Of a DNA stretch of 64,000 bases, positions 8,617 to 17,600 are shown piece after piece (the stretch's first letter is position 1; the number at the start of each line of letters is the position of its first letter). The notes below the pieces were generated by a model. It saw only the letters and a program-made list of their open reading frames with translations. It ran no database searches and was not told where the DNA came from. Origin of the DNA: Planctomycetota bacterium (GTDB lineage Bacteria > Planctomycetota > Phycisphaerae > UBA1845); assembly GCA_016208685.1 (NCBI GenBank), contig JACQXM010000014.1, positions 32,303 through 96,302 of the forward strand, in the 5' to 3' direction. The position numbers and the translations under genes were made by a program.

Positions 8617-8907
8617 TCAGGATGCAAGGAGTTCATCGATTTCCGTCCAGAGTAGATCGACCAAAAGGTCAACCTTCTCCGCGATCTCGGTGGCCTCGTC
8701 CGCGTCTGCGTTCCGCCCCTTTTGGGACAACTGCTCGATGAGCAGCGTCAACGCGATCGCGTCACCCATAGACCCCGCATTGCCGGATGCGCCGACGGAA
8801 AACGCCTGGAGCTGCTTTCGAAGGCAATTCGCCTTGCGTTCCGCGAGCTGCAGGAACCTCCGGGGCGTCCAGCGCAATTCGGGCCGTGGAAAACGACGGT
8901 GTTGCAT
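8617..8907 (-). CDS. small helical protein of unknown function, first gene of the RT cassette
   Basis: A 96-residue protein with no family I recognise. It begins with a basic segment rich in Arg and Pro and then appears all-helical, ending in TEIAEKVDLLVDLLWTEIDELL, an amphipathic helix with leucine spacing. A very strong ribosome site (AAGGAGGA) precedes the ATG at 8907. It is followed after 56 nt by the HTH gene in the same direction. Position makes it a candidate accessory protein of the retron-like system. Confidence 0.6.
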   Translation of the reverse strand: MQHRRFPRPELRWTPRRFLQLAERKANCLRKQLQAFSVGASGNAGSMGDAIALTLLIEQLSQKGRNADADEATEIAEKVDLLVDLLWTEIDELLAS

Positions 8908-8910
8908 TCA

Positions 8911-9086
8911 TCCTCCTTTCGGTTTGTGGGAAGCCGTCTCTTCCCATGCGGGTCGTATTGGACGGGGAACATCCCCGGTCCCTCGACTGGTAGCCCCAAG
9001 GGGGGCTACGTGGCGCGAGGGCAAGTCGCCTCGTCGCGCCCGACGCCCATCGGCACGCATGCGCACCGGTGAAGGGAGTAGGAGGA
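8911..9086 (-). ncRNA. candidate structured leader RNA (possible msr-msd) of the RT cassette
   Basis: In transcription order the leader holds a GC-rich stem-loop in about 9012-9040, a perfect 8-bp hairpin at 9009-8990 (GTAGCCCC / GGGGCTAC), an 8-bp hairpin with one bulge at 8981-8960, and a 7-bp hairpin at 8946-8927. The two ends can pair: the RNA of 9086-9080 (UCCUCCU) is complementary to the ribosome site AGGAGGA at 8917-8911. This closes the region like a retron a1/a2 stem and would also hide the ribosome site. It lies between a putative promoter (9149-9177) and the first gene. The msr-msd assignment is inference from position and folding; the branching G is not identified. Confidence 0.4.
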
Positions 9087-9148
9087 ACAACCTCGGCCCG
9101 ATTCAGATTTTCAAAGAGCGCGGGCGAGAATTCGACTCACCCAAGGGA

Positions 9149-9177
9149 AGAATGCGCCATCGGGCGCGCGTTGTCAA
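9149..9177 (-). promoter_or_regulatory. putative promoter of the RT cassette
   Basis: On the minus strand a perfect TTGACA (9177-9172) is followed after 17 nt by CATTCT (9154-9149). The predicted start near 9142 gives a leader of about 235 nt before the first cassette gene. The -10 match is weak but spacing is ideal. Confidence 0.45.
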
Positions 9178-9179
9178 GG

Positions 9180-9203
9180 CTGCAGAAAAAAAATTTTCTG
9201 CAG
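9180..9203. terminator. A/T-cored inverted repeat, possible bidirectional terminator
   Basis: CTGCAGAAAA and TTTTCTGCAG form a perfect 10-bp inverted repeat around four A residues. The element sits next to the -35 box of the RT-cassette promoter and about 300 nt downstream of pntB, so it could end pnt transcription and insulate the cassette. Confidence 0.35.
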
Positions 9204-9386
9204 GCTCAGGATCGAGCGTCCCGGGGGAATGGCGGGTGGCTGAGGAACGGAGCTGGGAGGGGAGGCGACAAGGAAAAAACCAGCCACGGAGGTCCGTTCG
9301 CATCCGGCCGTAATCAACCGGACTTGGCGCGTTTCGGCGCGGACGGCGATGAGTGGCGCGCCCGCACTGCGGATGAACGCGAGGCG

Positions 9387-9440
9387 ATCCTGCGCCGCTC
9401 CGCATCGTCTTGCCCGCTCCCTCACGGTCGCGGCTCTGTT
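9387..9440 (+). repeat. dispersed repeat family A, copy 1
   Basis: Contains the core CGCTCCCTCACGGTCGCGGC preceded by a conserved GATCCTGCGCCGCT block. Other copies are at about 20564-20760, 22380-22483 (inverted), 37266-37430, 50063-50089 (inverted) and 55181-55207 (inverted). The copies at 20.6 and 37.3 kb are each split by the 131-bp element. All copies lie in intergenic DNA. Confidence 0.8.
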
Positions 9441-9507
9441 TCCACATTCATCATTCAGCATGCGGAGCGGATTCGCTTCCTCACCGCTGAATGCCCGGGC
9501 CACCCGT

Positions 9508-10911
9508 CTAGTGCCCTGCGCCGGAGAGGTTCTTCACCATCTCTCCCACGAACGCCTTGGCGTCGCCGAAGAGCATGAGGGTGTTGGGCATGTAGTACAG
9601 CTCGTTGTCGATGCCTGCGAAGCCGGGGTTCATGCTGCGCTTGATGACCATCACCGTGCGCGCCTTGTCCACGTCGATGATGGGCATGCCATAAATGGGA
9701 CTGGTCTTGTCGTGCCGGGCCGCGGGGTTCGTGACGTCGTTGGCGCCAATGACCAGCGCCACGTCCGTCTGCGGCAGCTCGGAATTCGCGTCCTCCATCT
9801 CCTGAAGGCGCTCATACGGAATGTCTGCCTCGGCGAGCAGCACGTTCATGTGCCCCGGCATGCGCCCGGCCACGGGGTGAATGGCAAAGGTGACGTTGAT
9901 GCCGCGTTTGGAAAGCAGGTCGTACAGCTCGCGGACCTTGTGCTGCGCCTGGGCGACCGCCATGCCGTAGCCGGGGACGATCACCACGCGCGTGGCCTGT
10001 TCCAGCATCTGCGCCGCGCCTTCCGCGTTTTCGGACTTGTATTGCTTCTGTTCTCCGGCGGCCGCCTTCTTGGCCACCTGTCCGAAGGCCCCGAAGAGCA
10101 CGTTGGCGAACGAGCGGTTCATCGCCCGGCACATGATGATGGAGAGGATCAGGCCGGAAGAGCCGTCCAGCGCCCCGGCGGTGATGAGCAGTTTGTTGTC
10201 CAGCACGAACCCCATGGCCACGGCCGACAGCCCGGCGTAGGAGTTCAGAATGGCGATGACCGTGGGCATGTCCGCCCCGCCGATGGGCATGACCAGCATC
10301 CAGCCGAAATTCAGCGAGAGCACGATGATGAGCACGAAAAGCACCGCCGACGTCGTGGTGCCGGGCGAGAGGATGACCAGGACGCCGAAGAGGACGGCCA
10401 GGGCGAAGGCGCCGAGATTGACGTAGTTCTGCCCCTTGTAGACCCAGGGCCGCTGCGGAATCCACTTGACCTCCTGAAGCTTGCCCGCGGCGATCAGGCT
10501 GCCGGTGAACGTGAGGTATCCGAGGATGATCTCCAGGATGATCGCCGTCATGCGGAAGGCGGTGAGCGCCTCGGTTTCGTGGTTGAGCCAGTAGAAGTAC
10601 TTGGCGGTGCCCACCAGTCCGGCGGCCAGTCCGCCGAACGCATGGGAAAGCGCAGTCCGCTGCGGGACGGCGGTCAGAGGCACGAGGGAGAGCCAGATGC
10701 CCGGGGCCACGGCGATCAGAATCGGGATGAGCACCCACCAGTGCCGCGTGACGTTGGCTCCCGACCAAGTCGCAAGCACCGCGATGGTCATGGCCGCCAC
10801 GCCGGAGAACACGCCGCGGCGGGCGGTCTTGGGAGTGTTCATCCAGTGCAGCGAGAGGACGAACAGCGCGGTGGCCGCGAGGTAGGCGAGTTGCACGAGT
10901 ACGGCGTTCAT
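9508..10911 (-). CDS. pntB: NAD(P) transhydrogenase subunit beta
   Basis: A 467-residue integral membrane protein. Roughly the first 270 residues are hydrophobic with eight to nine membrane segments (dII domain). The C-terminal 180 residues form the NADP(H)-binding dIII domain with the fingerprint GYGMAVAQAQH and VAGRMPGHMNVLLAEADIPY. With PntA it couples hydride transfer from NADH to NADP+ to proton entry. The start ATG overlaps the stop of pntAb by 4 nt, so the two are translationally coupled. The length and domain order match the split three-gene form common outside enterobacteria. Confidence 0.95.
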   Translation of the reverse strand: MNAVLVQLAYLAATALFVLSLHWMNTPKTARRGVFSGVAAMTIAVLATWSGANVTRHWWVLIPILIAVAPGIWLSLVPLTAVPQRTALSHAFGGLAAGLVGTAKYFYWLNHETEALTAFRMTAIILEIILGYLTFTGSLIAAGKLQEVKWIPQRPWVYKGQNYVNLGAFALAVLFGVLVILSPGTTTSAVLFVLIIVLSLNFGWMLVMPIGGADMPTVIAILNSYAGLSAVAMGFVLDNKLLITAGALDGSSGLILSIIMCRAMNRSFANVLFGAFGQVAKKAAAGEQKQYKSENAEGAAQMLEQATRVVIVPGYGMAVAQAQHKVRELYDLLSKRGINVTFAIHPVAGRMPGHMNVLLAEADIPYERLQEMEDANSELPQTDVALVIGANDVTNPAARHDKTSPIYGMPIIDVDKARTVMVIKRSMNPGFAGIDNELYYMPNTLMLFGDAKAFVGEMVKNLSGAGH

Positions 10912-11279
10912 GGCTTACCCCCCTCGCGCGTCTTGAACATCTTCAGCATGCGGTCCGTGATCAGGAATCCGCTGATGATGTTGGTCATGGAGCAAAAGAG
11001 GGCCACGGCGCCGAGGACGCGGATGCCGGTGGGATAGTGCTCTCCGCCGGCAACGATAATCGAACCGACTACGGCGATGGCCGAGATGGCGTTGGTAATC
11101 GACATCAACGGCGTGTGCAGCAGGCGGGAAACGCGGAGGATCACGCCCACCCCGATGAAGGTGGCGAGCATGAACACGAAGAGCATGGACATCAGGTCCA
11201 GCGACGCCCCGGCGCCGGATGCGGCCGCGGGGTCGGCACCCGCCACCGCGGCACCAACGGCGAGGAAGGCTTGAACCAT
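10908..11279 (-). CDS. pntAb: NAD(P) transhydrogenase subunit alpha, membrane part
   Basis: A 123-residue protein corresponding to the C-terminal membrane segment of PntA. After a short Ala-rich N-terminus there are three or four hydrophobic helices, including LMSMLFVFMLATFIGVGVIL and a typical TPLMSITNAISAI motif of the proton channel. It lies between pntAA (33-nt gap) and pntB (4-nt overlap), giving the standard order pntAA-pntAb-pntB. Confidence 0.93.
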   Translation of the reverse strand: MVQAFLAVGAAVAGADPAAASGAGASLDLMSMLFVFMLATFIGVGVILRVSRLLHTPLMSITNAISAIAVVGSIIVAGGEHYPTGIRVLGAVALFCSMTNIISGFLITDRMLKMFKTREGGKP

Positions 11280-11312
11280 GGTTGGACTCCGTGTCTGCTG
11301 AAATACCGACCG

Positions 11313-12470
11313 TTACGGCTTCGCCCCCGCGGCCAGTGCGTCGCGCGCCGCGGCATGCAGGACCTGCCCTTCGTGCGTCACGACACAGCCCTTGAGGATT
11401 TCGTCACTGAGGTCCAGGTTGAACTTCCCGTCCTTCCAGAAGGCAAGCACGAACGTCGTCAAGTTCCGCGAATACAGCAGGCTGGCGTGGGTGGGCAATT
11501 CCGAGGGCAGGTTGAGCGGAGCGCAGATCTTCACGCCGTGCCGCTCCACGGTGGTCCCGGGCTCGCTGAGTGTGCAGTTGCCGCCCGCCTCCGCGGCCAG
11601 GTCCACGAGAACCGACCCGGGCTTCATGCCCCTGACCATGTCTTCGGTGATCAACTTGGGCGCCTTCACGCCGCCGATGAGCGCCGTGGTGATGACCACA
11701 TCGTTGGCGGCGCAGCGCTCCGCGATCAGCTCCGCCTGTTTGCGGTAGAACTCCTGCGACAGCTCCTTGGCATAGCCGCCGGCGTCCTGCGCCGACTCGG
11801 CGGTTTGCACGCCGACGAACTTGGCGCCCACGCTCTCGACTTGTTCCTTGACCACGGGGCGGGTATCGGTGGCCTCGACGGTGGCGCCCAGGCGCCGCGC
11901 CGTGGCAATTGCCTGCAAGCCGGCAACGCCCGCACCGATGACGAACACCTTGGCGGGCAGGACGGTCCCCGCTGCGGTCATGAACATGGGGAAGTACTTG
12001 GGCAGGTAGTTGGCGGCGATGAGCACGGCCTTATAGCCGGCGATGTTGCTCATAGACGAAAGCGTATCCATCGCCTGGGCGCGGGTAATGCGCGGTATGC
12101 AATCGGTGGACACTGCGGTCAGACCGGCGTCGGCCAGTCGGCGCATGAGTTGCAGGCTCAGTACCGGCTGGAAGGTCGCCACCAGCAGCGCGCCGCGGCG
12201 CAGGTGCGCGACTTCGTCCGCACCGCCGTCGCCAAAGGTGGGCGGGCGCACTTTCAGCACCAGGTCGGCGTCGGAAAGCAGCGAACCAGCGTCGGCGACG
12301 ACCGTGGCACCGGCGGCTGTGTACTCGCCGTCCGAGATGGACGAACGGTCGCCCGCCCCTGCCTGAACGCCGACCGAAAGTCCGGCTTTGATAAGCTTGC
12401 GAACTGATTCCGGCACGAGCGCCACCCGGCGCTCCTGCGGCACGGTCTCCATGGGAACAGCGACCTTCAT
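11313..12470 (-). CDS. pntAA: NAD(P) transhydrogenase subunit alpha, NAD-binding part
   Basis: A 385-residue soluble dI subunit of the alanine dehydrogenase/PNT family. The N-terminus has PMETVPQERRVALVPESV, the middle has VLPAKVFVIGAGVAGLQAIA with the NAD-binding GAGVAG, and VDLAAEAGGNC and TLSEPG occur later. I chose the ATG at 12470 because the family begins there (MKVAVPMET); a GGGTGG lies upstream. An extension to 12557 would add 29 residues without homology pattern. First gene of the pnt operon. Confidence 0.95.
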   Translation of the reverse strand: MKVAVPMETVPQERRVALVPESVRKLIKAGLSVGVQAGAGDRSSISDGEYTAAGATVVADAGSLLSDADLVLKVRPPTFGDGGADEVAHLRRGALLVATFQPVLSLQLMRRLADAGLTAVSTDCIPRITRAQAMDTLSSMSNIAGYKAVLIAANYLPKYFPMFMTAAGTVLPAKVFVIGAGVAGLQAIATARRLGATVEATDTRPVVKEQVESVGAKFVGVQTAESAQDAGGYAKELSQEFYRKQAELIAERCAANDVVITTALIGGVKAPKLITEDMVRGMKPGSVLVDLAAEAGGNCTLSEPGTTVERHGVKICAPLNLPSELPTHASLLYSRNLTTFVLAFWKDGKFNLDLSDEILKGCVVTHEGQVLHAAARDALAAGAKP

Positions 12471-12671
12471 GAACCACCCCGCGGACCCTGCCGCGCCATG
12501 CCCCGCGAACGCAACCGCCGCGCCCGCCGGCGTCACCGGTGGGTACCACCGGCGCAAAACACCTTAGCAAGATCGGGACCAGCGGCAATGCGCGTCGACG
12601 GAATTTCGGCGCCGTCGGGGCGCGGTGCCACTGGCGCCCGGACGAGCCGGGAGATTTGGCACCCGGGCTGC

Positions 12672-12699
12672 TTGACGTGATTCTGTCAGACCGGATGAT
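12672..12699 (+). promoter_or_regulatory. putative promoter of the secreted metalloprotease gene
   Basis: TTGACG (12672-12677) and GATGAT (12694-12699) with a 16-nt spacer, in the 376-bp divergent spacer between pntAA and the metalloprotease. The predicted leader is about 140 nt. No other gene is seen in the spacer. Confidence 0.35.
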
Positions 12700-12846
12700 A
12701 GCCTTCCTAGGGCCTCATGTGGGGTTGCGCGGACCACCGCATGGAGGCAGCGCGCCTGCTTTCGATGATCCGGCGGCATGATGGTGCAATCGTGCGCCGG
12801 GTTTTTCTCGAGCGTAACTGACGAATACTGGCAAAAGGAGTCTACG

Positions 12847-14877
12847 ATGCGAAGAGGTTCATGGTTGGGAGTGTGGTTGTCGGCAGTCCCCATGCTGATG
12901 TTGGCGGGGTGTCCGGGAGCCGGCGGCGGAGGCGGCGGAGGTGGTGGTGGAGCAAACGCCACGAACTTCGACGGGTTGCCCGGCAGGTCGGCGACCTCGA
13001 ATCTCGCCAACTTTGCCCTCAAGACCCGCTGGCAGAAGCAGAGCATCACGTACTTCATCTCCGGCTTCTCGCCCGATTTGAGCGAGGCGGATCAGCGTCA
13101 GATTCTCGCCAACGCCCTGGCCGTCTGGTCCGGCGTCGTGCCTCTGGATTTCCAGGAAGTGAGCAGCGCCGGTGAGGCGGACATGGTGTTCGGCTTCGGC
13201 GAGGGGCAGCATTGCGAGTTGTATCAGGCGGCGAACGTGACCTGCCCCACGGATGACGACGCGGGCTTTGACGGCCCCAGCGGCGTGCTCGCCCACTGCT
13301 ACTTCCCGCCGGGAAGCGGCGGCGACAGTGCCGGTGACTGCCACTTCGACGAGGCGGAGGATTGGACCTCCGACAACTCGGACACCGTGCGCATCCGGCT
13401 CTTCGAGACCGCGGTGCACGAGTTCGGCCACGGCCTGGGCTTAGCGCACAGCGACGACAACGGCGCCGTCATGTTCCCCAGCTACGATCCCAACAACCCC
13501 AAGCTGCAACTCGGTCAGGATGACATCAACGGCATTCAGCAGCTCTATGGCGCCCGTGACCCGAACGACAAGGTTCCGCCCGCCACGCCGGACCGGCCGA
13601 CGGCTCCTAATCCGGATGATGTTCCGGTCGACCCGGGGGTGGCTTCGGCGACCGATTCCGACGGCGACGGCCTCGAGGACGGCGTCGAGCTGTTCCTCGT
13701 CGGCACCGATCCGCTCAACCCGGACACGGATGGTGACGGGTTGGTCGACTTCGAGGTCGTCTTCGGCCTCAACCCGCTCAACCCGGACACCGATGGTGAC
13801 GGTCTGAGCGACCTGGACGAGCTGACCGGCGGCACCGACCCGCTTACGCCCGACTTCGGCGGCGGCGCCGGCTTCGCGGGCGAGTACTTCGGACAGGATG
13901 ACTTCGGCTCGTTCCTCCAGTTCAAGGTCGAGGATGACGGCAGCGTCTTCGGCACCTTCAGCATCATCACCTACGGGTATTACTACGATTACGATCTCAT
14001 CGGCGGCGTGGACAGCTTCGGCAACGTGCTGATGGTCTCGTTCGACTACATCTTCGCGTTCTCCGGCACCATTGCCGACGGTTCCGCCAGCGGCTTGCTC
14101 CAGGTGTTCGGGCCGGAAGGACAGGGCCTGGTGCTCGGCTGGTCTGCCCAGCGCGACGCTGAGTTCGAGGGGTGCGAAGACTCCTGCGAATACGCCCTGG
14201 ACGGCGAGTGCGACGACGGCCGGCCGGGGGCGGTCACCGACCTGTGCTTCCCGGGCACTGACTGCTCCGATTGCGAGGACCTCACGGGCGGTGTGGATTG
14301 TGAAGACTCCTGCGAGTGGTCCTTCGACGGCGAGTGCGATGACGGCCGCGAGGGCGCGGTTACCGATCTGTGCTTCCCCGGCACGGATTGCACCGATTGC
14401 GAGGGCACCGACGATGGGACCGACGACGGCACCTTCCCGGCTTGCGAGGACACCTGCGAGCTGGCGCTCAACGGGTCCTGCGACGACTCGACATTCGGTG
14501 GCACCTGTTTGCCGAACACCGACTGCACGGACTGCGGGCCGCTCGACGACGGAGGTGTCGACGGCGGTGACACTGACTGCGACACCTGCGATTTCGCGTT
14601 AGACGGCGAACGCGACGAGGCCGACCTCGGCGGCACTGGCACCGATTGCGGCTTCACCGACGGCTTCAAGCGCGCTGCAGCGAAGAGCCCCGAGAAGCGA
14701 GCCGCCAAACTCGCCGCGGTTCAGGCTCGGGCGGCGGACGGCGATCCGCGGACCAAGGGCCGGGCGAAGAGCGATCTGTACTTCCCGGTGCCGTCCAAGC
14801 GCATGCCGCACACCAGCCAGGTCCACTACCGAGTGGATTGGCGGGCGGAGCAGCGGGCCGCGGCCGGCCAGAAGTAG
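12847..14877 (+). CDS. matrixin-type zinc metalloprotease lipoprotein with TSP3 and Cys-rich repeats
   Basis: A 676-residue secreted protein. The ATG at 12847 follows AAAGGAG and opens a lipoprotein signal with lipobox LAGC and a Gly-rich linker. Residues about 40-220 form a metzincin-like catalytic domain with [11 protein letters not shown] at 191-201. Residues about 271-330 hold calcium-binding thrombospondin type-3 repeats ([28 protein letters not shown]). A beta-rich segment follows, then four tandem Cys-rich repeats of 35-45 residues with the pattern C-E-D-x-C ... G-E-C-D-D ... D-C-x-D-C; the last is degenerate. The C-terminus is a basic tail. The substrate is unknown; surface protein turnover is plausible. 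Confidence 0.85.
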   Translation: MRRGSWLGVWLSAVPMLMLAGCPGAGGGGGGGGGGANATNFDGLPGRSATSNLANFALKTRWQKQSITYFISGFSPDLSEADQRQILANALAVWSGVVPLDFQEVSSAGEADMVFGFGEGQHCELYQAANVTCPTDDDAGFDGPSGVLAHCYFPPGSGGDSAGDCHFDEAEDWTSDNSDTVRIRLFETAVHEFGHGLGLAHSDDNGAVMFPSYDPNNPKLQLGQDDINGIQQLYGARDPNDKVPPATPDRPTAPNPDDVPVDPGVASATDSDGDGLEDGVELFLVGTDPLNPDTDGDGLVDFEVVFGLNPLNPDTDGDGLSDLDELTGGTDPLTPDFGGGAGFAGEYFGQDDFGSFLQFKVEDDGSVFGTFSIITYGYYYDYDLIGGVDSFGNVLMVSFDYIFAFSGTIADGSASGLLQVFGPEGQGLVLGWSAQRDAEFEGCEDSCEYALDGECDDGRPGAVTDLCFPGTDCSDCEDLTGGVDCEDSCEWSFDGECDDGREGAVTDLCFPGTDCTDCEGTDDGTDDGTFPACEDTCELALNGSCDDSTFGGTCLPNTDCTDCGPLDDGGVDGGDTDCDTCDFALDGERDEADLGGTGTDCGFTDGFKRAAAKSPEKRAAKLAAVQARAADGDPRTKGRAKSDLYFPVPSKRMPHTSQVHYRVDWRAEQRAAAGQK

Positions 14878-14894
14878 CAGGGTATTCCGATCGG

Positions 14895-14932
14895 GCGTGT
14901 GTGGCGCGGCCTCCGGGCCGTGCCACACACGC
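14895..14932. terminator. strong bidirectional hairpin between convergent genes
   Basis: Arms GCGTGTGTGGCGCGGCC and GGCCGTGCCACACACGC pair over 17 bp with one G-U pair and a 4-nt loop. It lies 18 nt after the metalloprotease stop and on the other side serves the convergent beta-helix gene. There is no clear T-run. Confidence 0.6.
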
Positions 14933-15106
14933 CGGCCGGGAATCGTCCAAAGCCGGCCGGCCGCGCGGCTTGCCGGGTCTGGGCGCGGGAGTAGAACAGG
15001 AACCTGACCGCGCCCGCTGAGGCAGCCTCAGCGCGGCACGATCAAAACCGCCTCCTCGATGATCGCCTCCGGCGACCGCCGGGACGATGATTCGACGGGG
15101 GCTTTT

Positions 15107-16546
15107 TCATTGCCCATCGAAGGCGTTCTGAAACGCGGCGGCATCGTGAAGGTCGATGTCGGAATCCGCTTCCAGATCGAAAATACGGCAGCAGGGTGTA
15201 AGAGCCGCCGGGCCGATGCCGGTGAAGCAGGCACGCAGGTCAACGAAATCGCTGGAGCTCACGCCGCCGTTGCGGTCGGAATCTCCCAGAGGGAACGGCC
15301 GCCCGGTAGGCGGATGATGGAACCCCAGGTCGACGAGCCCGTCGTCCGTGGCTTCGTCGCTGCGCGTGGTGACCGAAGAAACGCCCTCCGCGGCGGCGCT
15401 CGTCCCGCCGGCGTCGATGCACGGGCTCTGGACGCCGTGGCGGGCGGCGGAGTGGCTGAGGTAGTAGCAACTCAGTGGGCCGCTGGTAAACAGCGGGTCC
15501 GCCCCGGAGTTACCCACCCCGCATGGATCGCCAACACCACACAAGGTACCGGTGAAGTCGTCGATGACCGTGTAGTCGACGCTAAGCGTGCCGCTGATGA
15601 CCACGATCTGCGCCGTCTCATTGTGCGTCAGCCCGGCGTTGGAAGTGTTCTGCCACAGAATCGAGTTGGCAACCGTGATGTCGCCGGCGCTGAAGATGCC
15701 TCCGGCGTCTTCGTCGGCGGTGTTTCCCACGATCGTGCAGTTGCGAACCTTGGCCAGCCCGGTGGTGCTGAAGTTGGTGATCGCCCCGCCCACCGTGGCG
15801 TGGTTTCCGACAAAGAGGCAATTGGCGATTTCGGGGCTTCCCTGCGTGGTGAAGATCGCGCCGCCGGTCTCCAGGCCCTGGTCGGCACGGTTGTTGCGGA
15901 ACACGCAACCGTTGATGATCGGACTTCCTCCGTTGTTGGCGATGGCTCCACCGCGGGCCGCGGAGTTGTCGCGGAACGTGCAGTTGATGATCCCCGGGCT
16001 GACGCCCGCGATGTAAATTCCGCCGCCGTTGGCCTCCGGGCCGCAGCAGGGTCCGTCGGCGTTTCCGCCCATGATGGTGACCGACTGAATGAGGCTGACC
16101 ACCGCGGAAGCGCCCGCGACCACGACATGCCGGCAGTTGTCGTCGCGATTCGCGAAATCGGCGCCATCATCTCCGTTCAAGTCGCCGGACAGGACGGTTT
16201 CGAACAGCGTGGGATCGTGCTCATCGGGATCGGCTGCTGCGCATCCGGCGTGACCGCCACGGATGAGCACTCCGTTCTTCATCGCGAACGCCGCCTGGCG
16301 CGGATCGGCCAGGCCGGTGGCGTCCGGCACGAACGTTCCGTCCGCAACGAGGATGGAGTCCGGAGCCGTTGCCGCCGCGAGAGCGTCGTCGAGCGCGGCA
16401 AACGCCGTGCACCAGGTGGTGCCGTCGCGCGGAACTCCGGTGGCGTCGGGGTCGACGTACCACGTCGTCTGTGCTACCGCGCTACCTCCCATGCTGATGG
16501 CGGACACAGCCGCCCACGTGTAGAAACGTCCTGCTGCTGCTTGCAT
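15107..16546 (-). CDS. secreted parallel beta-helix protein with dockerin-like C-terminus
   Basis: A 479-residue protein. The ATG at 16546 has GAGG upstream and begins a signal peptide (QAAAGRFYTWAAVSAISMGGSAVAQ). The body starts with TTWYVDPDATGVPRDGTTW, typical of choice-of-anchor right-handed beta-helix proteins, followed by many short strands with N-C-x-F/I and N-N-G-G turns. The last 60 residues carry two dockerin-like calcium motifs, GDSDRNGGVSSSDFVDL and DLEADSDIDLHDAAAF, common at the ends of planctomycete secreted proteins. No catalytic site of a polysaccharide lyase is evident. Confidence 0.85.
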   Translation of the reverse strand: MQAAAGRFYTWAAVSAISMGGSAVAQTTWYVDPDATGVPRDGTTWCTAFAALDDALAAATAPDSILVADGTFVPDATGLADPRQAAFAMKNGVLIRGGHAGCAAADPDEHDPTLFETVLSGDLNGDDGADFANRDDNCRHVVVAGASAVVSLIQSVTIMGGNADGPCCGPEANGGGIYIAGVSPGIINCTFRDNSAARGGAIANNGGSPIINGCVFRNNRADQGLETGGAIFTTQGSPEIANCLFVGNHATVGGAITNFSTTGLAKVRNCTIVGNTADEDAGGIFSAGDITVANSILWQNTSNAGLTHNETAQIVVISGTLSVDYTVIDDFTGTLCGVGDPCGVGNSGADPLFTSGPLSCYYLSHSAARHGVQSPCIDAGGTSAAAEGVSSVTTRSDEATDDGLVDLGFHHPPTGRPFPLGDSDRNGGVSSSDFVDLRACFTGIGPAALTPCCRIFDLEADSDIDLHDAAAFQNAFDGQ

Positions 16547-16752
16547 TCCGCGCCTCGTTTTCCCCAACCGTCCGGTCATCCGGTTTGAACGTACCCCAGC
16601 TTGTGAAGTAACCGCGTCCTCTTTAGCATAGGCATGTCGGTGCGGGAAGTCATCCGCGTGCAAGGCCGGTAACTGTCGGGCGCCCGGATAGCATCGCACC
16701 CCGAATAAGCCGCCAGACACGGGGAATTACGGGCCCCTGGGAGACTGCCGTC

Positions 16753-17598
16753 GTGAGCCGAACCATCACCGCCGGACCCCAGCGCTGCATAGTGGGCCTG
16801 CTGGCGAGCCTCTACTGCGTCGGACTCCTCGGCGCCGGTTCCAAGTCCCTGACCACCGAGCCCGCCGAGAACCCCGCGCCGACCTCGGTGCCAGCCGAAC
16901 CGGCCGGGCCGGACGCGGCGCGGATCAACGAGATCCTCGAACGCCTCGAAAAACGCAGCGACGACATCAAGGACATTCGTTGCGACGTTCGCTTCGTGGA
17001 AGACGACCGAATCAACCTCTCCAAGCGAACCAAGCGGGGCCGCATCATCTTCCTTCTCACCGAGGAGAATCCGAACTTCCTGGTACACTTCGACAAGATT
17101 GAGAGCGACGGCGTCGCCGGCAAGCAGGAGTGGTATCTCTTCGACGGGCGTTGGCTTCTCCAGGCGATGGAACGCCTGCAACAGGTCACCAGGCAGGAAG
17201 TCGCCCGAGAAGGCGAACGCGTGGACCTGTTCGATTTGGAACGTGCCCCTTTCCCGCTGCCCTTCGGTCAGAAGAAGGAGCAGATCCTGCGGAACTTCGA
17301 CGTGACCTTGGCGCCGCCCTCCGGCGAAGACCCCTCCGAGACCGACCATCTGGTGTGCATCCCCAAACCCGGCAGCACCATGGACCGGCGCTATGACAAG
17401 CTGGAGTTCTTCGTCCGCCGGGATATCAACCTGCCTGGCCGCGTGGTGGCGACCAAGAGCGGAGGGCTGGAGATCAACACCGCTGACTTCCCCGATCTTT
17501 CGCCGAAGTCGCTGAACGCCGGCGTGAGCAAGAAGGACCTTTCCCGCCCGGCAGCGTGGAAGGGGTATAAGGAGGTCGTCGAACCGCTGGCCGACTAG
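16753..17598 (+). CDS. LolA-like outer-membrane lipoprotein-sorting protein
   Basis: A 281-residue exported protein starting at a GTG with GGGAG upstream. After the signal peptide come NEILERLEKRSDDIKDIRCD, then strands including RGRIIFLLTEENPNFLVHFD, WYLFDGRWLL, and FFVRRDINLPGRVVATKSGG, the unclosed barrel pattern of LolA/LolB. Proteins of this type are frequent in planctomycetes and may carry lipoproteins or sense lipids in the periplasm. The gene is divergent from the beta-helix gene. The exact role is uncertain because the family is large and paralogous. Confidence 0.65.
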   Translation: MSRTITAGPQRCIVGLLASLYCVGLLGAGSKSLTTEPAENPAPTSVPAEPAGPDAARINEILERLEKRSDDIKDIRCDVRFVEDDRINLSKRTKRGRIIFLLTEENPNFLVHFDKIESDGVAGKQEWYLFDGRWLLQAMERLQQVTRQEVAREGERVDLFDLERAPFPLPFGQKKEQILRNFDVTLAPPSGEDPSETDHLVCIPKPGSTMDRRYDKLEFFVRRDINLPGRVVATKSGGLEINTADFPDLSPKSLNAGVSKKDLSRPAAWKGYKEVVEPLAD

Positions 17599-17600
17599 TG

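Noticed and set aside
12778..12846. Upstream ATG for the metalloprotease
   Set aside because: The ATG at 12847 has AAAGGAG and directly begins the lipoprotein signal; the longer form would bury it.
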